Part shown: in pieces, positions 14,671 through 29,600 of the stretch
Numbering within the stretch: position 1 is the first letter of the stretch
Layout of the letters: each line of letters begins with the position of its first letter
From: an uncultured Blautia sp.
GTDB taxonomy: Bacteria; Bacillota; Clostridia; Lachnospirales; Lachnospiraceae
DNA: 64,000 nt
Assembly: GCA_945864225.1 (NCBI GenBank)
Contig: CAMBAL010000002.1
Coordinates: 38,338-102,337, forward strand
Direction of reading: 5' to 3'
Notes under the pieces: generated by a model
What the model was told of the DNA's origin: nothing
Database searches by the model: none
What the model saw: the letters and a program-made list of their open reading frames with translations, nothing else
Position numbers and translations under genes: made by a program

Positions 14671-17600
14671 ATGAGAATGGGTAAATCTTTAAAAAAAATG
14701 ATGTGTGCAGTATTGTCGGCTGCACTGTGCTTTTCCAATCTGAATATAACTGCAATTTCAGCAGAAGCGGTATTTGATTCCTCAATGACTTCCGAAGATA
14801 TCCTGATTTCAGATGGAACAGAGGAAAATGGGACAGATCTGATTTTTGATGATGGAAGTGATGCGGACTTTTCCGATGGTATGGAAGAAGCGGGGAACGG
14901 TTCTGCTGCCGAAAATCAGGAAGAGAATGCAGCAGAGGAAGAGGAGAATATCATCTATGATCCGGTAAACCGGATTCATGAAACGGATCAGCTGGAGGTG
15001 AAGCTGACCGACTGGTGGTATAAAAACCCGCAAGGCGAAACGCAGAAAATAGAAACAACGGTATCATCAGAAGAAGAGAAGAACAATGTTGTCTGTGATC
15101 TGTCACAGATAAAGGAAGATAATTATTCGGAAGCGGGCTTCGATCTTTCCTTCACATTTTTAAAAGAAGGAGAGGAGCGGAATGTGCAGGCATCGGATTA
15201 TCTTTCCTTTACGCTGCCTGCATGTTTTAAAGAACTGTCGGTTACGGGAGCGCAGGAGGATTATTATACATACACCCTGCAAGAGCAGGAAGATCATTCC
15301 TATAAGATGACGGTTACTTTCCAGACCATTCCGGAAACACCGGATATAAGCGGAACGATACATATGGCGTTTTCTCTGGGGGAGACAATGGAAAATGAGG
15401 CAGGAAGCACCTGCCTTTTTGTGCTGCAGGGAAATCAGACTCAGCCGATGGCAAGTGTATCCTACGAAGTGATTTTTCCGGAGCAATCAGTGGAAGAAGC
15501 CGCCGGGGAAGATACGGAGGAAAATGGGGAAGAAGATACAGAAGAAGATACAGAAGAAGATACAGAGGGAGATGGCGTGAATGCTGCGCAGGGTGAGGAA
15601 GAAGAACATGCGGAGGATTTTGCGCAGGAGAATACAGAAGAGGGCGTGGAGGATTTTACGCAGGAGAATACAGAAGAAGGAGTGGAGAATTCTTCGAAGG
15701 AGAACACAGAAGAAAATGCCGGTAATTCTGCGGAAGAAAACATGGAAGAGGAAGAACCGGATGCTGCAGCTATGCCAATGTTGATGACGGTTGGAGATAA
15801 CGGAGAAGAGTCTTCGGTGGAAGCCGTGGGTGAATCGGAAAATGGAAGCGATACCGGTTCACCGCTGGTTCAGGGAGAATTCAGTGTTTCCGGGACAATT
15901 GCATTTGATGAAACACTGAATGGAACAGACTGGCGTGAGCTGGTGCGCCCGAATGAGTTTGATACAGATAATACGATTAGGATCGTGCTGTCTTATACGG
16001 ATAATAATGGAGCAGGACAAAGTATTGAAACATATGCACAGGACAATCTTTCCACGGATAATTTTTATTTGAAATTTACCCATGATGGAGAAGGCGGAGG
16101 CGACTTTGTCATCGAGCATGTGCCGAAGACCGTGATGGTTGATGGGAAAGAGTATCAGGTAAACAGCTATGAGATAGCTATTGCACCCAAGCAAAAGTAC
16201 TATCAGAGTAAAGATATCATCAATATTAAATTTCAGAATTTTAGTGATAAGACAAAAGTGATTGGTACGTTGAGTCTTGCTCTGAAATATCAAACACTTA
16301 CTCTGCAGCCGACGGTGAAGCCAGATGGTGGAACGGATAATCCGTCGTTTAAAATGAATGTGGTATTTAAAAATGGGATTGAATCAAATGTTGCCGCGTC
16401 AGGTGGAAAAACGCTGTCCTATAAACCTTACGTATCCACACCATCCAAAATTTCTGTTCCGCTGGGAATTTCCTATCAGGTGACACAGGAGGTTACTTCC
16501 GGGTATAAATTTGATCAGAATTATACAACTACGATTACCGGGGAAGGATTAGAGGATTCAAGCTTAACAGGTACAACCGCAACAGGAATAATCGAGGCAG
16601 GAAAGAATATCACGATATCTACGGTAAACTATGCCCAGAATGTTTCGGTTGGTTTCTATGTAAAATGGAATGACAATAACTCTGCAACGCGTCCGGCAGC
16701 GTTGACTAAAGAGAATTTCGTTTTACAGTATCGAACTGGAGAGGGAGAATGGACAGAGCTTACAGAAGAGCGTTTTAGTGAACTTGGAGTGAATCAAATG
16801 CCCGGTTTTGATGATTCGTTGGCACTTACGGGGAAATTTTCGTTTACAGGGCTGCCGGCAATAGACGCAAAGAATCGGTCATTGATTTATCAGGTGGCGA
16901 TAAAAGAGGAACAGGTTCCGAACGGATACATTGTCGCTCCGTTGGCTGTTGAGAATGGAGGTACGTTTACATTCAGGGAAACCACAAGCTTTACTGCGGA
17001 TATAGTATGGAATGATGACAGCAATATAAAAAAATTGCGGCCGGGCACAATTGAAGAGCTGAAGCTTTACCGAAGAGCTGAAAACGGGACTTATGAATTG
17101 GTATGTGATACGATTCCGGAGAACTCTATAACGAAAAGTGGAAATACCTGGTCTGTTTCATTGAATAATCTGCCAAGATATAATGAGCAGAATCAGGAAT
17201 ATGATTATGTGCTGGTGCAGGGAACCATTGGTACAGACAACGTTGTTCAGCAGAAGTCCATTGAAAACTACAAAACGTATTATGATAACGGTTCCGGAAG
17301 CTATGGAAATGATGTTTCCCTTTGCCATAACAATGGAAAAATAACAGAAGTTCTTTATGATACGATTGATTTTACAGCAAAGAAAATATGGCTGGATCCA
17401 CATACAAATAAAAGTGATCGTCCAACAACAAATGATCGGCCAACAACAAAGGTAACTCTTTGGCGATATGTGAAAAGTGAGGCAAAGGATCTTGACGCTG
17501 CCTATCAGAATGGTAAGGCAGCCCAGGTCGTATTCCAGAAGGAAAACGACGGTCAGGATAATATTGTCGAAAATATAGTCTCCTATTCGCTTAATACAAG

Positions 17601-20600
17601 TATTAATGAGAATACAATTAAGTTTAATTCTGCTTCGGTTACTGGATTGAGCGCAAGTTATACATTTCCCCTCTATGATGATCAGGGCAGGGAGTATGTG
17701 TATTTCGTCAGGGAAACTCTCACAGGTGAGAATGAAGAGAATTATGAAATACAATATAAGGACAAAGACGGCACGGTTCATACGAATGGTACGTTAACTG
17801 GCGGTACCATTACCAATATCCGCCGTGAAAAGGCAGCAGTGGCTATCACAAAAGTATGGCAGAATCCAGCTGACCTTGCCAGTATTTCGGGTACACAGGT
17901 ACAGATGAAAATCGAAGCCCCTTTGCTTGGAGCAGCAGAAGAAAATCCAAAATATAAGGAACTGACAGTATATTCCGATACGAGGAATTCATATGAGAAG
18001 CTGAATGAAAACGACAAAGCCACAGCTCAGACGGCATCCGGTTTTTCCTCCAGCATTTCTTCGGCAGAGGTTGTTTATTATGTGAATATCTACGACGAAT
18101 CCGGCAGACCTTATGATATGACTAAGGCAAAGATCCGGGAGGTGATCACGAAAGATGGTCAGACGTTGACTTTGGGTAGAGACAGTACATTTACAATGGG
18201 TGAGGACACTTATAAAGCCAGTACACAATATGTAGAGCAGATTGTGCTTGCGGATGGAACAAAGCAATTCACTTATACCCAGAAAAATACCATTACAGGT
18301 ACCAGAGATTATACAATTATAAAGAAATGGGATGAAAGTATTTCACCGGAAAAATACGCTGACATTGCTTATGTAAATTTCACACTCCAGCGTCGTACCA
18401 CCAGGGATAATCCGGATGGAACACAGGCTGCTTTTGAGACGCTTGAAGGGAATTATCAGATAAACCGTGTGGATGGGGAAAAAACATGGACAACAGTTTT
18501 GCATGATCTGCCTAAATATGATGACGAAGGGTATGCGTATGAGTACCGTGCTACAGAAGTAAGCTTCACGAAAAATGATGGAACAATATTTACTACGACT
18601 GAGGCCTATAATGATCCGGATCGTGGATGGTCGGTGAATCATGATCGTACTCCGGATCAGACAACAGCTATCAACTATATCAGTACCAGCGGGAGTGGCT
18701 TCTTCCAGGTGAGCAAAAACTGGGTAGATAATGGAGACACGGAGAACAGAAAGCCTGTGACGGTACGAGTCTATTATAGGGAGAATCTGTTAAAACAGTT
18801 GACGGATTTACAGGAAACCAACAGTGAGAAAGATGCTGATATTGTAGATTTGACGCAATTAACACACTTTAAAGAATATACAATTACCGACGCCAATAAC
18901 TGGACCATCAATATTTCTTATAATGATTTGCATGATGCGACGGGTACAGAAGATTTAGAGGATGCCATTAAGAACAACTGGCAGAACTATATTGTGGTGG
19001 AATACCGGATCGGAACAGAGGGAACAGGGACAGAAACTACCGAAGCTGCAGGTGACGGAGCGCAGCCGGCACAATATACATACGGCGTATTGAAAGCAGC
19101 AGCCAGCATGACAAAGAGTGCCACAGACGAAACCGGCGAAACGAGTAGTGAGAATGCATATTATTCTTTTGCCGGCACCGCGGAGAATGCCAGCCGCCTG
19201 TATAAGACGACGACTTTGGTTGATGACAGCAATCATTATGGTCATGTGTACATCACAAATACCCGTATCGGCACAACAGATATCACAGTAACAAAAACCT
19301 GGAGGGATGACAGCGATGCTACCGGTAACCGTCCGTTATCTGTAGAGTTTCAGCTTTATCAGGATGGAAGCGCGTATACTTCGATTCCGGATACCGTTTC
19401 CATAACCGGAACCTCCGAAACAGTGGTAGAATTAAATCGTGAGACAGGTGTGGTAACGATTCGAAATCCTAAGGAGGATTCGTGGTCGTTTACCTTAAGC
19501 GGACTTTTCATGTTTAATTCCCATGCCGTGCCGCATTCCTATGACATAGAAGAAAAAGTGCTGTCTGCAGGAAATACGTCGAACAGTTATATTCAGGAAC
19601 AGGGAACAACTGTGGTAACTGGAACAGACAAGAACCAGAATTATGCCTTTTCTTTTACCAACACGATTACCGGTATGATCAGCCATGTTGCCTACAAGTA
19701 CTGGAAGGATCCGGATCCGGCGTCTTATGCGGCGAATCGGCCGGACTTGTATCTTTCATTGTTCCAGTATTTAAAAAGCGAGAAGAAAGCAAACCCGGAT
19801 ACGGAACTTAGTAATCTGGAATCTTATAAAAAATATACAGATTATAAAGACCAGATCTGGACACCAGAGAAGACGGATAGTAACTCATCAGGAGATTATG
19901 AAAAAGAATACAACTGGAAGATTACGATCAAAGATCTGCCGCAGTTTGATGAGAATGGAAATGAGTATGGCTATGTGTTCGTGGAATCCATGAACAATGA
20001 TGGACAGACTGTACTGGGTAAATATGTGGGTACCTCTGAAACAAAACAGATTAGCGGAAGCAGTGACACCTATGAAGTTTTTACGAATGTGATTCAGGAT
20101 TACATGACAGTAAAGGGACTCAAAACATGGACTGGTCTGGAGGGTTACCATATCGATAATAATGATCTTCCCGACCCGTTGATTTCCCTGTACTGTACGA
20201 CCGATTCCACAATTACAAATATCCAGAATTGTACAGACGAACAGATTGCGGAATGGGTGAAGGCTGAAAAAATTATCTTGGTGGACACCACCCATTTGGA
20301 TGCGAGTAAGACAACATATGCCTTTCCCACAGAAAACGGAGTAAAAATAGGTGGTTTTGTCCAGGAAGTAAACGGCAAACGGATGCTGCCAAAATTTGAT
20401 CAAAACGGCAAGCGATACACCTACCTTATCCGAGAGACCATCGAGGATCCCATTGCCAGTCAGCTTTATACCAAAACGAATGCAAACGGTACCCTGGCGA
20501 ATGTGTTCCGCAAGGATTTAAACCGCCGTACGATCACGGTCACAAAAACATGGTTAGGTAGAGAGAATCTTGCAGACAATGAAAAGAAATATCCTTCTGT

Positions 20601-23600
20601 TACCTACACACTGTATCGTTACGAGGCAGGAGAAGAAGAAACAACCACTGAAAAAATCGCAACACACAAGATCGATGCCAATGATTTTGTTGGGACAAAT
20701 GGAGCGGCGAGCTATGTATTTGAGGATTTGTTGGTTTATTCTCCTGCAGGAGTACAGTATTGCTATTATATAACCGAAAATGAAGCGACAGAAAACAAAA
20801 TAAATGGTTATAGCATAGAATACATAGACGAAACAGGGATAAGGGAGAATACCCTTGTGGGCCAGGAAATTGTGACAGGGCCCAACTCAAAAGAACAAAT
20901 CACCCAAGACCAGCTCGATCAACTGAAGAGGAATAACCGAATCGACGTCATCAGCCTTCCGAGTAATTGGAATAATACAGAAGCGACAGACGATGACAAG
21001 AATGTTTCAGTTGGAACTCGCAATGTGTATAACCAAAAAGGAAACATCACAATTTCCGGTGAAAAAGAATGGAACGATTATGATGACATGGAAGGTCTCC
21101 GCCCGGAGTCGATTACGGTAAAATTGACACGTCATACCAATAATGAAAGCGGACAAAACAATAAGGTTAGTTCAACAGAGGTTACGCTTGATGTAAGGAA
21201 TGCGGAAGATCCATCTCTGGCAACACCTTATATTGTCTGGAGTGATACGGATACCAGCAAGTGGAAATATACCATCTATAATCTGGAACGTTATGCCCCT
21301 AATGGTATGTCTTACATTTATACTTTGTCAGAAGAAAAAGTTTCGGGATATAAACAGGCGAATTCTGTAACCAGTACAGCGAATTCCGATGCGCTTACGA
21401 TGACAGCAATCGATAATCGTTTCGAAGGTACTTATTATGTCCGCAAAAACTGGATGGACGGCTATAATAAATACAATCTTCGTCCTGCGAATATTACAGT
21501 AAAATTGCAGAGAAGCAAAGATGGAGAGAATTGGAGCGATATTATCTGGAAAGAGAGCTACGGATCCTATGACAAAGCGAGCGGTACATGGACAGGTCTT
21601 CCGAGTGTGATGACGAATGAAGACGGAGATCAAATTGTTTCTATAACCTTAAGCTCCAAAAACGAGATTAACAATACGAGACACAGTTCCTGGCAATACA
21701 CGTTTACCAATCTGCCGACACAGTACAAAAAAAGCGACAACACATATGGACCTTATAAGTACCGTTGTGTGGAAACTGCAATTGGTGGTGTGCCTGTAGA
21801 AAAGGATACGGATGGCAAATTAATCGCAGGCGCATATGAGTGTAACTATACAACGCAGACGAAGACAAAAACAGTCATCGAAAATACGCTTAAATCCACG
21901 TCTCTTGTGGTTACTAAGGAATGGAAAGACGATCAGGAAGACCTATACAATTCGCGTCCGGAATCACTGACTTTTAAGCTTCAGAAGAGAGGCTATATTG
22001 TTAATAATGAAGAGGAAGCACAAAGTCCCACACCGGAGCCAGCTGAAGGCGTAACCCCAGCTCCCACACCGGAGCCGTCGGGGAAAACGGGTGAATTGTC
22101 GAAATGGAAAGATGTTACGCTTGCAAACGGTGATCCTTATACGTTTACGATTTCTTACAGAGGAAATTGGACAACAACCCTGGAGGATCTTCCGGTTGCA
22201 GAGGTTTATTTGGATGAAAATGGAACCAGCTATACAATCTATTCGCTGTATTTCCGTGCGGTAGAAGTGCATACGGATGATAATAGCACAAGTATAGGAA
22301 CCAAACCGGATGGCGCACAGAACTATACAGATGTTACGAACTATGAGCTGGGCAGCGCTGAGAATCCAAATCTTGATCATTACTATGATACGGAAAATAG
22401 CTATAACAAAAGCAATATTAAGAACCAGCTTATTTTGGACAATCCAGCGAAAACGATCACCATTAAAAAAATCTGGCATCGCGTACAAGGAGAGTCTGTC
22501 ACAGCGGAATTTGAGCTTCTGTATAAAACAGTAAACGAAACAGAGTGGCATTGCTACGGCGGCCAGGAACTGAAGAAACAGCAGAGCTCCCAGGAAACAT
22601 CGTCGAATGAACTGTCACAGAACACAGATGACTGGTCTGCACATACAGAAGAGAATGGATGTAAGTTACAGACAGTTACATCTACAGGAACTGATGGAAA
22701 AGTTATATCCTGGACAAACCTTCCGAAATATGATCGATCTGGAAACAAGCTTGTCTATAAAGTAGTGGAGCATCCCATTGAAGGATACCGGACAGATGTG
22801 GAAGATAATATGGCAGAGGGGTCTTCGTATGCCACGGAGTATACCTTCACAAATACAGAACTGCAGAGCTATACGGTAGAAAAAGTCTGGCAAAATGCAG
22901 ACTATGCCCAGAAGACGAAGAATGGTTTTACAGCAGAATTTAAGCTTCAGCAAAAGATTGGTTCCAACGGGGCATGGACAGATATTTCCGGCAGTGAGAT
23001 TACTCTGACCAGTACAAGTGCAAATGATGATAAACAGAAGTATACATGGACGAATCTTCCGAAATATAGCTACAAATATGAGAACAATGTGGTGTCATGT
23101 GAGGAAATTACTTACCGTGCTGTTGAGACAAAGATCAATGGCATAGAAGTAGAAAGTAATACAAATGGATCGTATATAGTTTCCTACAAATACGGAGGAG
23201 AGTCCGCAGAAAATGCTGTTTCTGCATTTGGAGATACTGTAACGAAAGCCACTAACCGCATGATTTACGGATTTGTGAACTTAAGTAAGACGGCGGCTTA
23301 TTTAGCAATCAATGATCAAGGTAATCCGGACATTACGGAGGAAAACGTAAAATTAGCAGGCGTGAAATTCAATATCTATGCGGGAACGGACACCACTGCA
23401 ACTCCATATGTTTCAAATGTAACGACGGATGAAAATGGAAATCTAATTAATTCTAATGGAACGTATGGTGATGAGGGTAAATATCTGGTTTCAGGTACCT
23501 ATACCATAGTAGAAAGCGAAAGCAATCCTGATTTTAGTATCTGGTCAAAAGGTATCAGTTTCACTGTTGGTAAAGGTGAAAAAGACGGCAGAGACAATTT

Positions 23601-26600
23601 GACAGATACTGGAGAACATGGAACAGCATGGATTAGTACGACTAGTACGCCAAGCCTTAATAGTCTGTTATTTGGATTGACGGTAAAATATATAGCAGCC
23701 ACTGGTTCAGAACATACTTTTAAGGATAACTGTACGGAGAATAAAGACGGCGGTAGTGCTGCAGTAAACCTGGAAAGCCGTGGTGTTTTAACTTTCACGA
23801 AAAAGGGAGAAAACGGCGGCACATTAATCTCCCACAGTGGTGCAAGTGGGGAACAACAGGCATACTTTGGTGTGTATACAGATGAGACTTGCCAAAATCA
23901 GGTAGCCGGAATGAGACCGTCTGAAGCCTATGGAACAACCATGATTCTGACAAATTTAGCATTAGATGGTTCAGTACTAAATAGAAATAATGAAAAGGGT
24001 ATACCATACTTGAGACGATTTGGAAACGAAAGTTTGTCGTACAAGGATTATCCATACACTCTTTTGTCAGGAACATATTATATTAAGGAACTTGTTGCTC
24101 CTGCTGGTTACAAATTGGACAAAACCATACGAAAAGCAGTGATTTCCAAGATATCAAGTACTGCATTGGATACAGATCTTTCGAAGGTTTACCAAAGTAA
24201 TAAAGCGCAGATCATGCTTGCAGGAGATACAACAGGTACAACCGATTATAAATGGAGTAATGATCCAAATGTTGTGAAACTGTATAAGAGAGATCAGTAC
24301 GGCAGAAACGTCACTTTAAAGAATAACGGTTATCTGATACTTTCCATTTGTGATGGAGAAGGTGAGAATAATACGTTTCCTACTGGTGAGAAATCTATCT
24401 ATCTATATCAAAGCAGTACGACACCAGCAAAAAAGATGGACGGCAGCACAGCGGCTCTTTCGAATCATGTGGTGTATACAAAAGATAGAACCATTGATGG
24501 GAAGTCAGTCGAAGTCGGTGAATGGATCATCACAGGTTTGTTGGAAGCAGGAAAAGAATACATACTGTCAGAACCTGAAGGCAGCATTCCAGACAATAAT
24601 ATCGGGGCACAATCCATCACATTCCGCATGAAAGAAGATGGAAGTATCGAAGTAGCTCCATATACAAGACCAACGGAAAATGATACATCAGATACCATTC
24701 CGAAAGATAATCCTCTGCAGGTAGATGGGCAGGATTATAAGAATTATTATAAATCCGGTACAACGGAAAATGTAGTGGTTATGCGTGACGTATCCCGTTA
24801 TCTGAAAGATGTTGCACTGGAGAAAAGGGATTCTGTAACAGATGCGGTAATTCCCAACATTTCATTTGAACTGTATAAATATGATGGGAAAGATGAAAAT
24901 GGAGTGCAGTCGGTTTTAGAAGATGGAGTATATCTGACTACAAACAGCGCAGGAAAGATTGTTCTGTATGAACAGGATGGAAAAATCAAAAACAAAATCA
25001 CTGGCTGTGCACTAAAGTATGGTCTTGATGTTGGCAAGTATTACTTTAAAGAAGTGGAGCGTGGAGCATCAGATAAATATCGTCTTGTTGATGACATTTT
25101 CTTTGAGATTACACCGACGCAAACGGCTGGTAATAAGGAAGACTATAGTGACTATGCCAAAGTAACATTCACTACAAATAATCATGTTTCCCAGACACAG
25201 TCAGATGGAAAAACAGCAACAGTAACAAATGATCCGGTAGATAATACAAAGATCTTGAATTTGAGTAAGGTAGATAGCCAGGATAGTACAAAGAAACTTG
25301 AAGGTGCAAGGTTTGTTTTGAAATATACTTCTGTTAACGATGGTGATCCGGGAGCAGATATACAAAAAGAAACGAAATGCATGATAGGTGCCGACAGAAA
25401 TCTCTTCTGTCTTGACGAAAGTGGAGAACTCACATCTACGAAGCCGGATATTTCCAGAAAAGGAACGTATACATTAATAGAAACACAGGCACCGGATGGT
25501 TACATGACTCGAACAGAAAATGGCAGTCCAGTCACGATGGTTACTTTCCGGGTGGATTCAGATAACACAATCAAAGAGATTCAGCGCTACAGTGGAGCAG
25601 GTGATCTTGTAAGTTATACGATATCCAAGGATGCAAACAATGAGAAAACCTCTCTTAATCTCATTGTAAAGAACGAAAAAACTCTTGTTTCTGCTGCCAA
25701 GCGAAATGACATCGAAAGTGGAACAAAAACAAAGAATCAATGGTCATTTGGCGGAGAGCTTTTAAGTGGTGCCACATTAGAAATCTACGAAGGCACAGAT
25801 ATCATTGATAAAAAGAAAAAGGCGACATTAAGCAACGGACAGAGTAAATGGAATTGGATTGCTCCATCAGGAGAGACGACAACAGGCTCAATTTTAGAAG
25901 CAGGAACCTTGAAGGAAAACACCATTTATACGCTGCATGAGGTTGCGGAATACACTCCTGTGGGATATCTCACAGCCAATGATCTTTACTTCAAACTGTT
26001 TGGGACAACCACGACTACGGTGAACAATACCTCTTATGTGATTTCACAGCTTTATGTATGGAAGGGAGATGGAACACCAAAGAATCTTGATACAAGCGGA
26101 TGGACGAAGCTGAAAGCGGATTTAAAAAATGATAGTACATCTGTTTTGAACGTCCTTACCATGGTAGATGAAGCCATCATCGCACCGTTGGATATGCAAA
26201 AAGTAGTCAATACAAGTGGAACCAAATCGGTATTGCCGGGAGCAAAATTCTTGGTTGCAGATGGAGAAGTTGATCTTAGCGGCAGAGATGTAGATGAAAC
26301 ACTTAAAGTCAATAGTACATATCCTGCAAACGCACTTGGAATTGCAGTGACGGATGCCAACGGCTATCTTGTATGGGAAAAGATCTTTGAAGAAGGATAT
26401 AATTCAAAACATATCTTTACTGCAGCAGGAAAACGCGCAGAAAATGATACGGATGGGGCATTAAATAATACGATCATTCTCCAGCAAAATGCGAATGGTT
26501 ACACATTTACGGAAATCTATGCTCCTGATCAGGCATACAATCAGCATGAAAGCTTTACGGTAAAAATCACGGCTCAGAATTATAATGAGTACAAGACAGA

Positions 26601-29600
26601 TAAAGGATATGATACGGATGAGTATATCGACATCAAGGATGCGTCTGGCAAAGCAGGTAACACAGTAGATTCACTTTCAGACAGAACCACTTCTGCTGCA
26701 GATTTTAAATATGCGTACGAAAATCCTGGATTTAAAACAACCCTCCAGCTCTATAAATATGATGCAGAACACCCTGAAATAACTGTTGCTCACGATAATT
26801 ATTCTGCTATCGGCATGAAGGGAGTTACCTTTACATTATATAAGAAAAAGACAAATGGTGAAAATGAAAGCTTTGTTGAGGTGGGTGACTATACCACCGG
26901 CGATAACGGCTTACTATCCATTGATATTCTGGAAAAAGGAACCTATAAGCTGGTAGAAACAAGTACTCTCACAGGGTACCAGTTGAACGAAACAGAAATA
27001 ATCTTCACGATTGTCAACGAGGACTATGAGAAAACCCTGACCTATTCTAAAGATGAGAGCAATCGCAATCATACTACAGTGATTCGTGATCGTAATGGTG
27101 CAGCAATTGCAGGTACAACTGTTTACGACTTGCCAAACTACAGAAATCATGGTTCTGTAACTCTGACAAAGGTGGATGCAGATTCACAGGTGAAACTGAA
27201 CGGGGTGAAATACACGCTGACGAGGATTTCTCCGGATGTAAATGCAAATGTTGACAAGTATTTCCCGTCATCTGAAGTAAGCAGTCTTACCGTAGAAACC
27301 GGTTGGGAGTACACAAACATAGCCGGGGCCACATCTGAAAGCGAGATTGGGAAAATTGACAGGCGCAGTACTAATCCGGGCGTTCTGGCTATCCAGGACC
27401 TCCAGTGGGGAACCTACACTCTGGTGGAGCAGCAGGAGAACGATGGATATATTCTGGATACAAAGTCCTTTACCTTCACTATTTCCGCAGACAGTCTTAA
27501 TCAGACCGTGAAAGATGAGGGAAAAGAAACAGTAGGAAATATCAAGAATAAGCTGACCATCAAAAAAACGGCACTGGATGGCAATACCTTGCTGAATGGA
27601 GCGGAGTTCACTCTTTATCCGGTTACAATCACTGATGATGAAAATGGTGGAACCACAAAAACTATGGGAACTGATCCTGCAAGGTTCTATGCTTCTGCAG
27701 GTGATGCTTCTAAATCCGAATCGTTCACTATTACCGCCGGTGACACGACGATCTACGGCCTTACCAAGGGAACTTATGTCCTTCGTGAGACAAAGGCACC
27801 GGACGGCTATGAACTGGCAAAAGATGTGATCTTTACCATGTCTGCGGATGGTGTTATTTCTGGAGTGACAACTTGTACCGTTGGAGAGGATAACCGGATT
27901 ACAGAAGATGTAAATGACAGTACGGTTGTAACAGTCGCCACATATGGCGCTGGAACTTCCAACGCACATAGTAAGCTGACAGTAAAGGATGCACCGATCG
28001 AAGTCAGCCTGAAAAAAGTCGATGCAGAAACTATTGCAGCAGGGCTTGGCGGGGCAAAATATCAGATTATTGGTACAAAATTTGCATCCAGTGCGTTGGA
28101 TAATCTGGATGAAGCCCGGTACACAAAAACAACAGAAGAGGGTAAAACGTATGTAACGTTACCGCTAACAGTAGATACAGGTATTGTGGAAATCCCGTCG
28201 GCGCTTCTTGTGGCAGGAGAAACATATTCGATTCGCGAAGTGACAGCTCCTGACAGTTTCGAGTTGGGCGTGGATGTGACGATTACAGTCAATACAGATG
28301 GTACCGTTACCCTTGCTGAAAATTCAGGAAACAACGCACAGACGGTTATGCTGAACGATGGTGGTTCGGTTGACCCTGCTGGAACGATTGTGGGTATACG
28401 TCTTGAAGACACTCCGATCAAAGTCGTCATCAACAAAACCTTTGAAGGTGCTGATCATATGGCTTTGACAGAAGGTGCGGTATTTAAAATCACTCCAGCA
28501 AAAGGCAGCTCTTTTGCTGGAACGACTGCAGGAAAAGATGCAGCAGAAAACGGATACCTTCAGGAAGGTATTACCGGTTTCACGAAAACAGCAAACACGG
28601 TATATCTGAAAGTGACGGTAGACACCAGCGGTGAGAACAAAGGCAAGGGAACCATGGAAATTCCCAAAGGTCTTTTGAAACAAGGACAAAGCTATATTCT
28701 CACGGAGGTAGCTACATCTGCAGGATATCAGTTGAGTGATGCCACGAATCATAATATTACCTTTACTGTTGAACCGAACGGAGTCATTACGTTTAAGGAA
28801 CAGAAAGAAGGAGCGACAACCTTTGAAGGAACGGATACAGATGCATTAAATGTAAAGAATACTCGCATCAATTTCTCAATTGTAAAAACCGCAAACGAGA
28901 CGACATCGGAGTATGACCTTACAAATGTTCAGCTTACTCTCACAAGAGTGGATGAGGATGGTAATCATTTAACCGGTGCAGATGCATACACCAAGACATG
29001 GCCGACAAATGAGGAAATCACCAATCAATCAAAGTGTGCGACAACCCCGGAAAGCTTTGTAGGTTTGGCAGCAGGCTGGTATAAGCTTACAGAAAGCAAT
29101 AGACCGGCAGGTTATTTACAGGCAGAACCAATTTACTTTAAGGTTTACCAGGATAATACGGTGCAGCTGGCTAAGATCAATGCTTCAGGTAAGCTTGAGC
29201 TTGACACAGCAGGCGTAGATGATGTGATTACTGAGATAGAAGGTACGAATTGTTATTTAGTAACCATGAAAAACACCCTGATTCGTGGTCATGTGGAATG
29301 GACGAAGGTATTTCAGGACACAACTACCGGAGTCCAAAATGCCGTATTCACCATGTACAAAGTGGTTGGTGAAAAAGATGCGGTTCCCGGGCAGGGAACT
29401 TCCGCAGGAGGCGGTACAGCCGGGACAGATCCGGACGTTGTCATCGCATCCGGGCTTCGTACCAATGCAGAGGGGAAATGGACTTCTGTAGGAAATACCA
29501 CAGATCAGTTTGATCCGGCAGCATGTAATTCTGGTACAAGTATTGGTATTGAGAATGTAATAGCAGAGGATACCTTATCAAAAGGTCTGACCGTAGGTCG

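Noticed and set aside
15481-15770. CRISPR-like tandem repeat in the adhesin gene
   Set aside because: The repeats are in frame, imperfect, without unique spacers of constant size, and encode Glu/Thr-rich protein.
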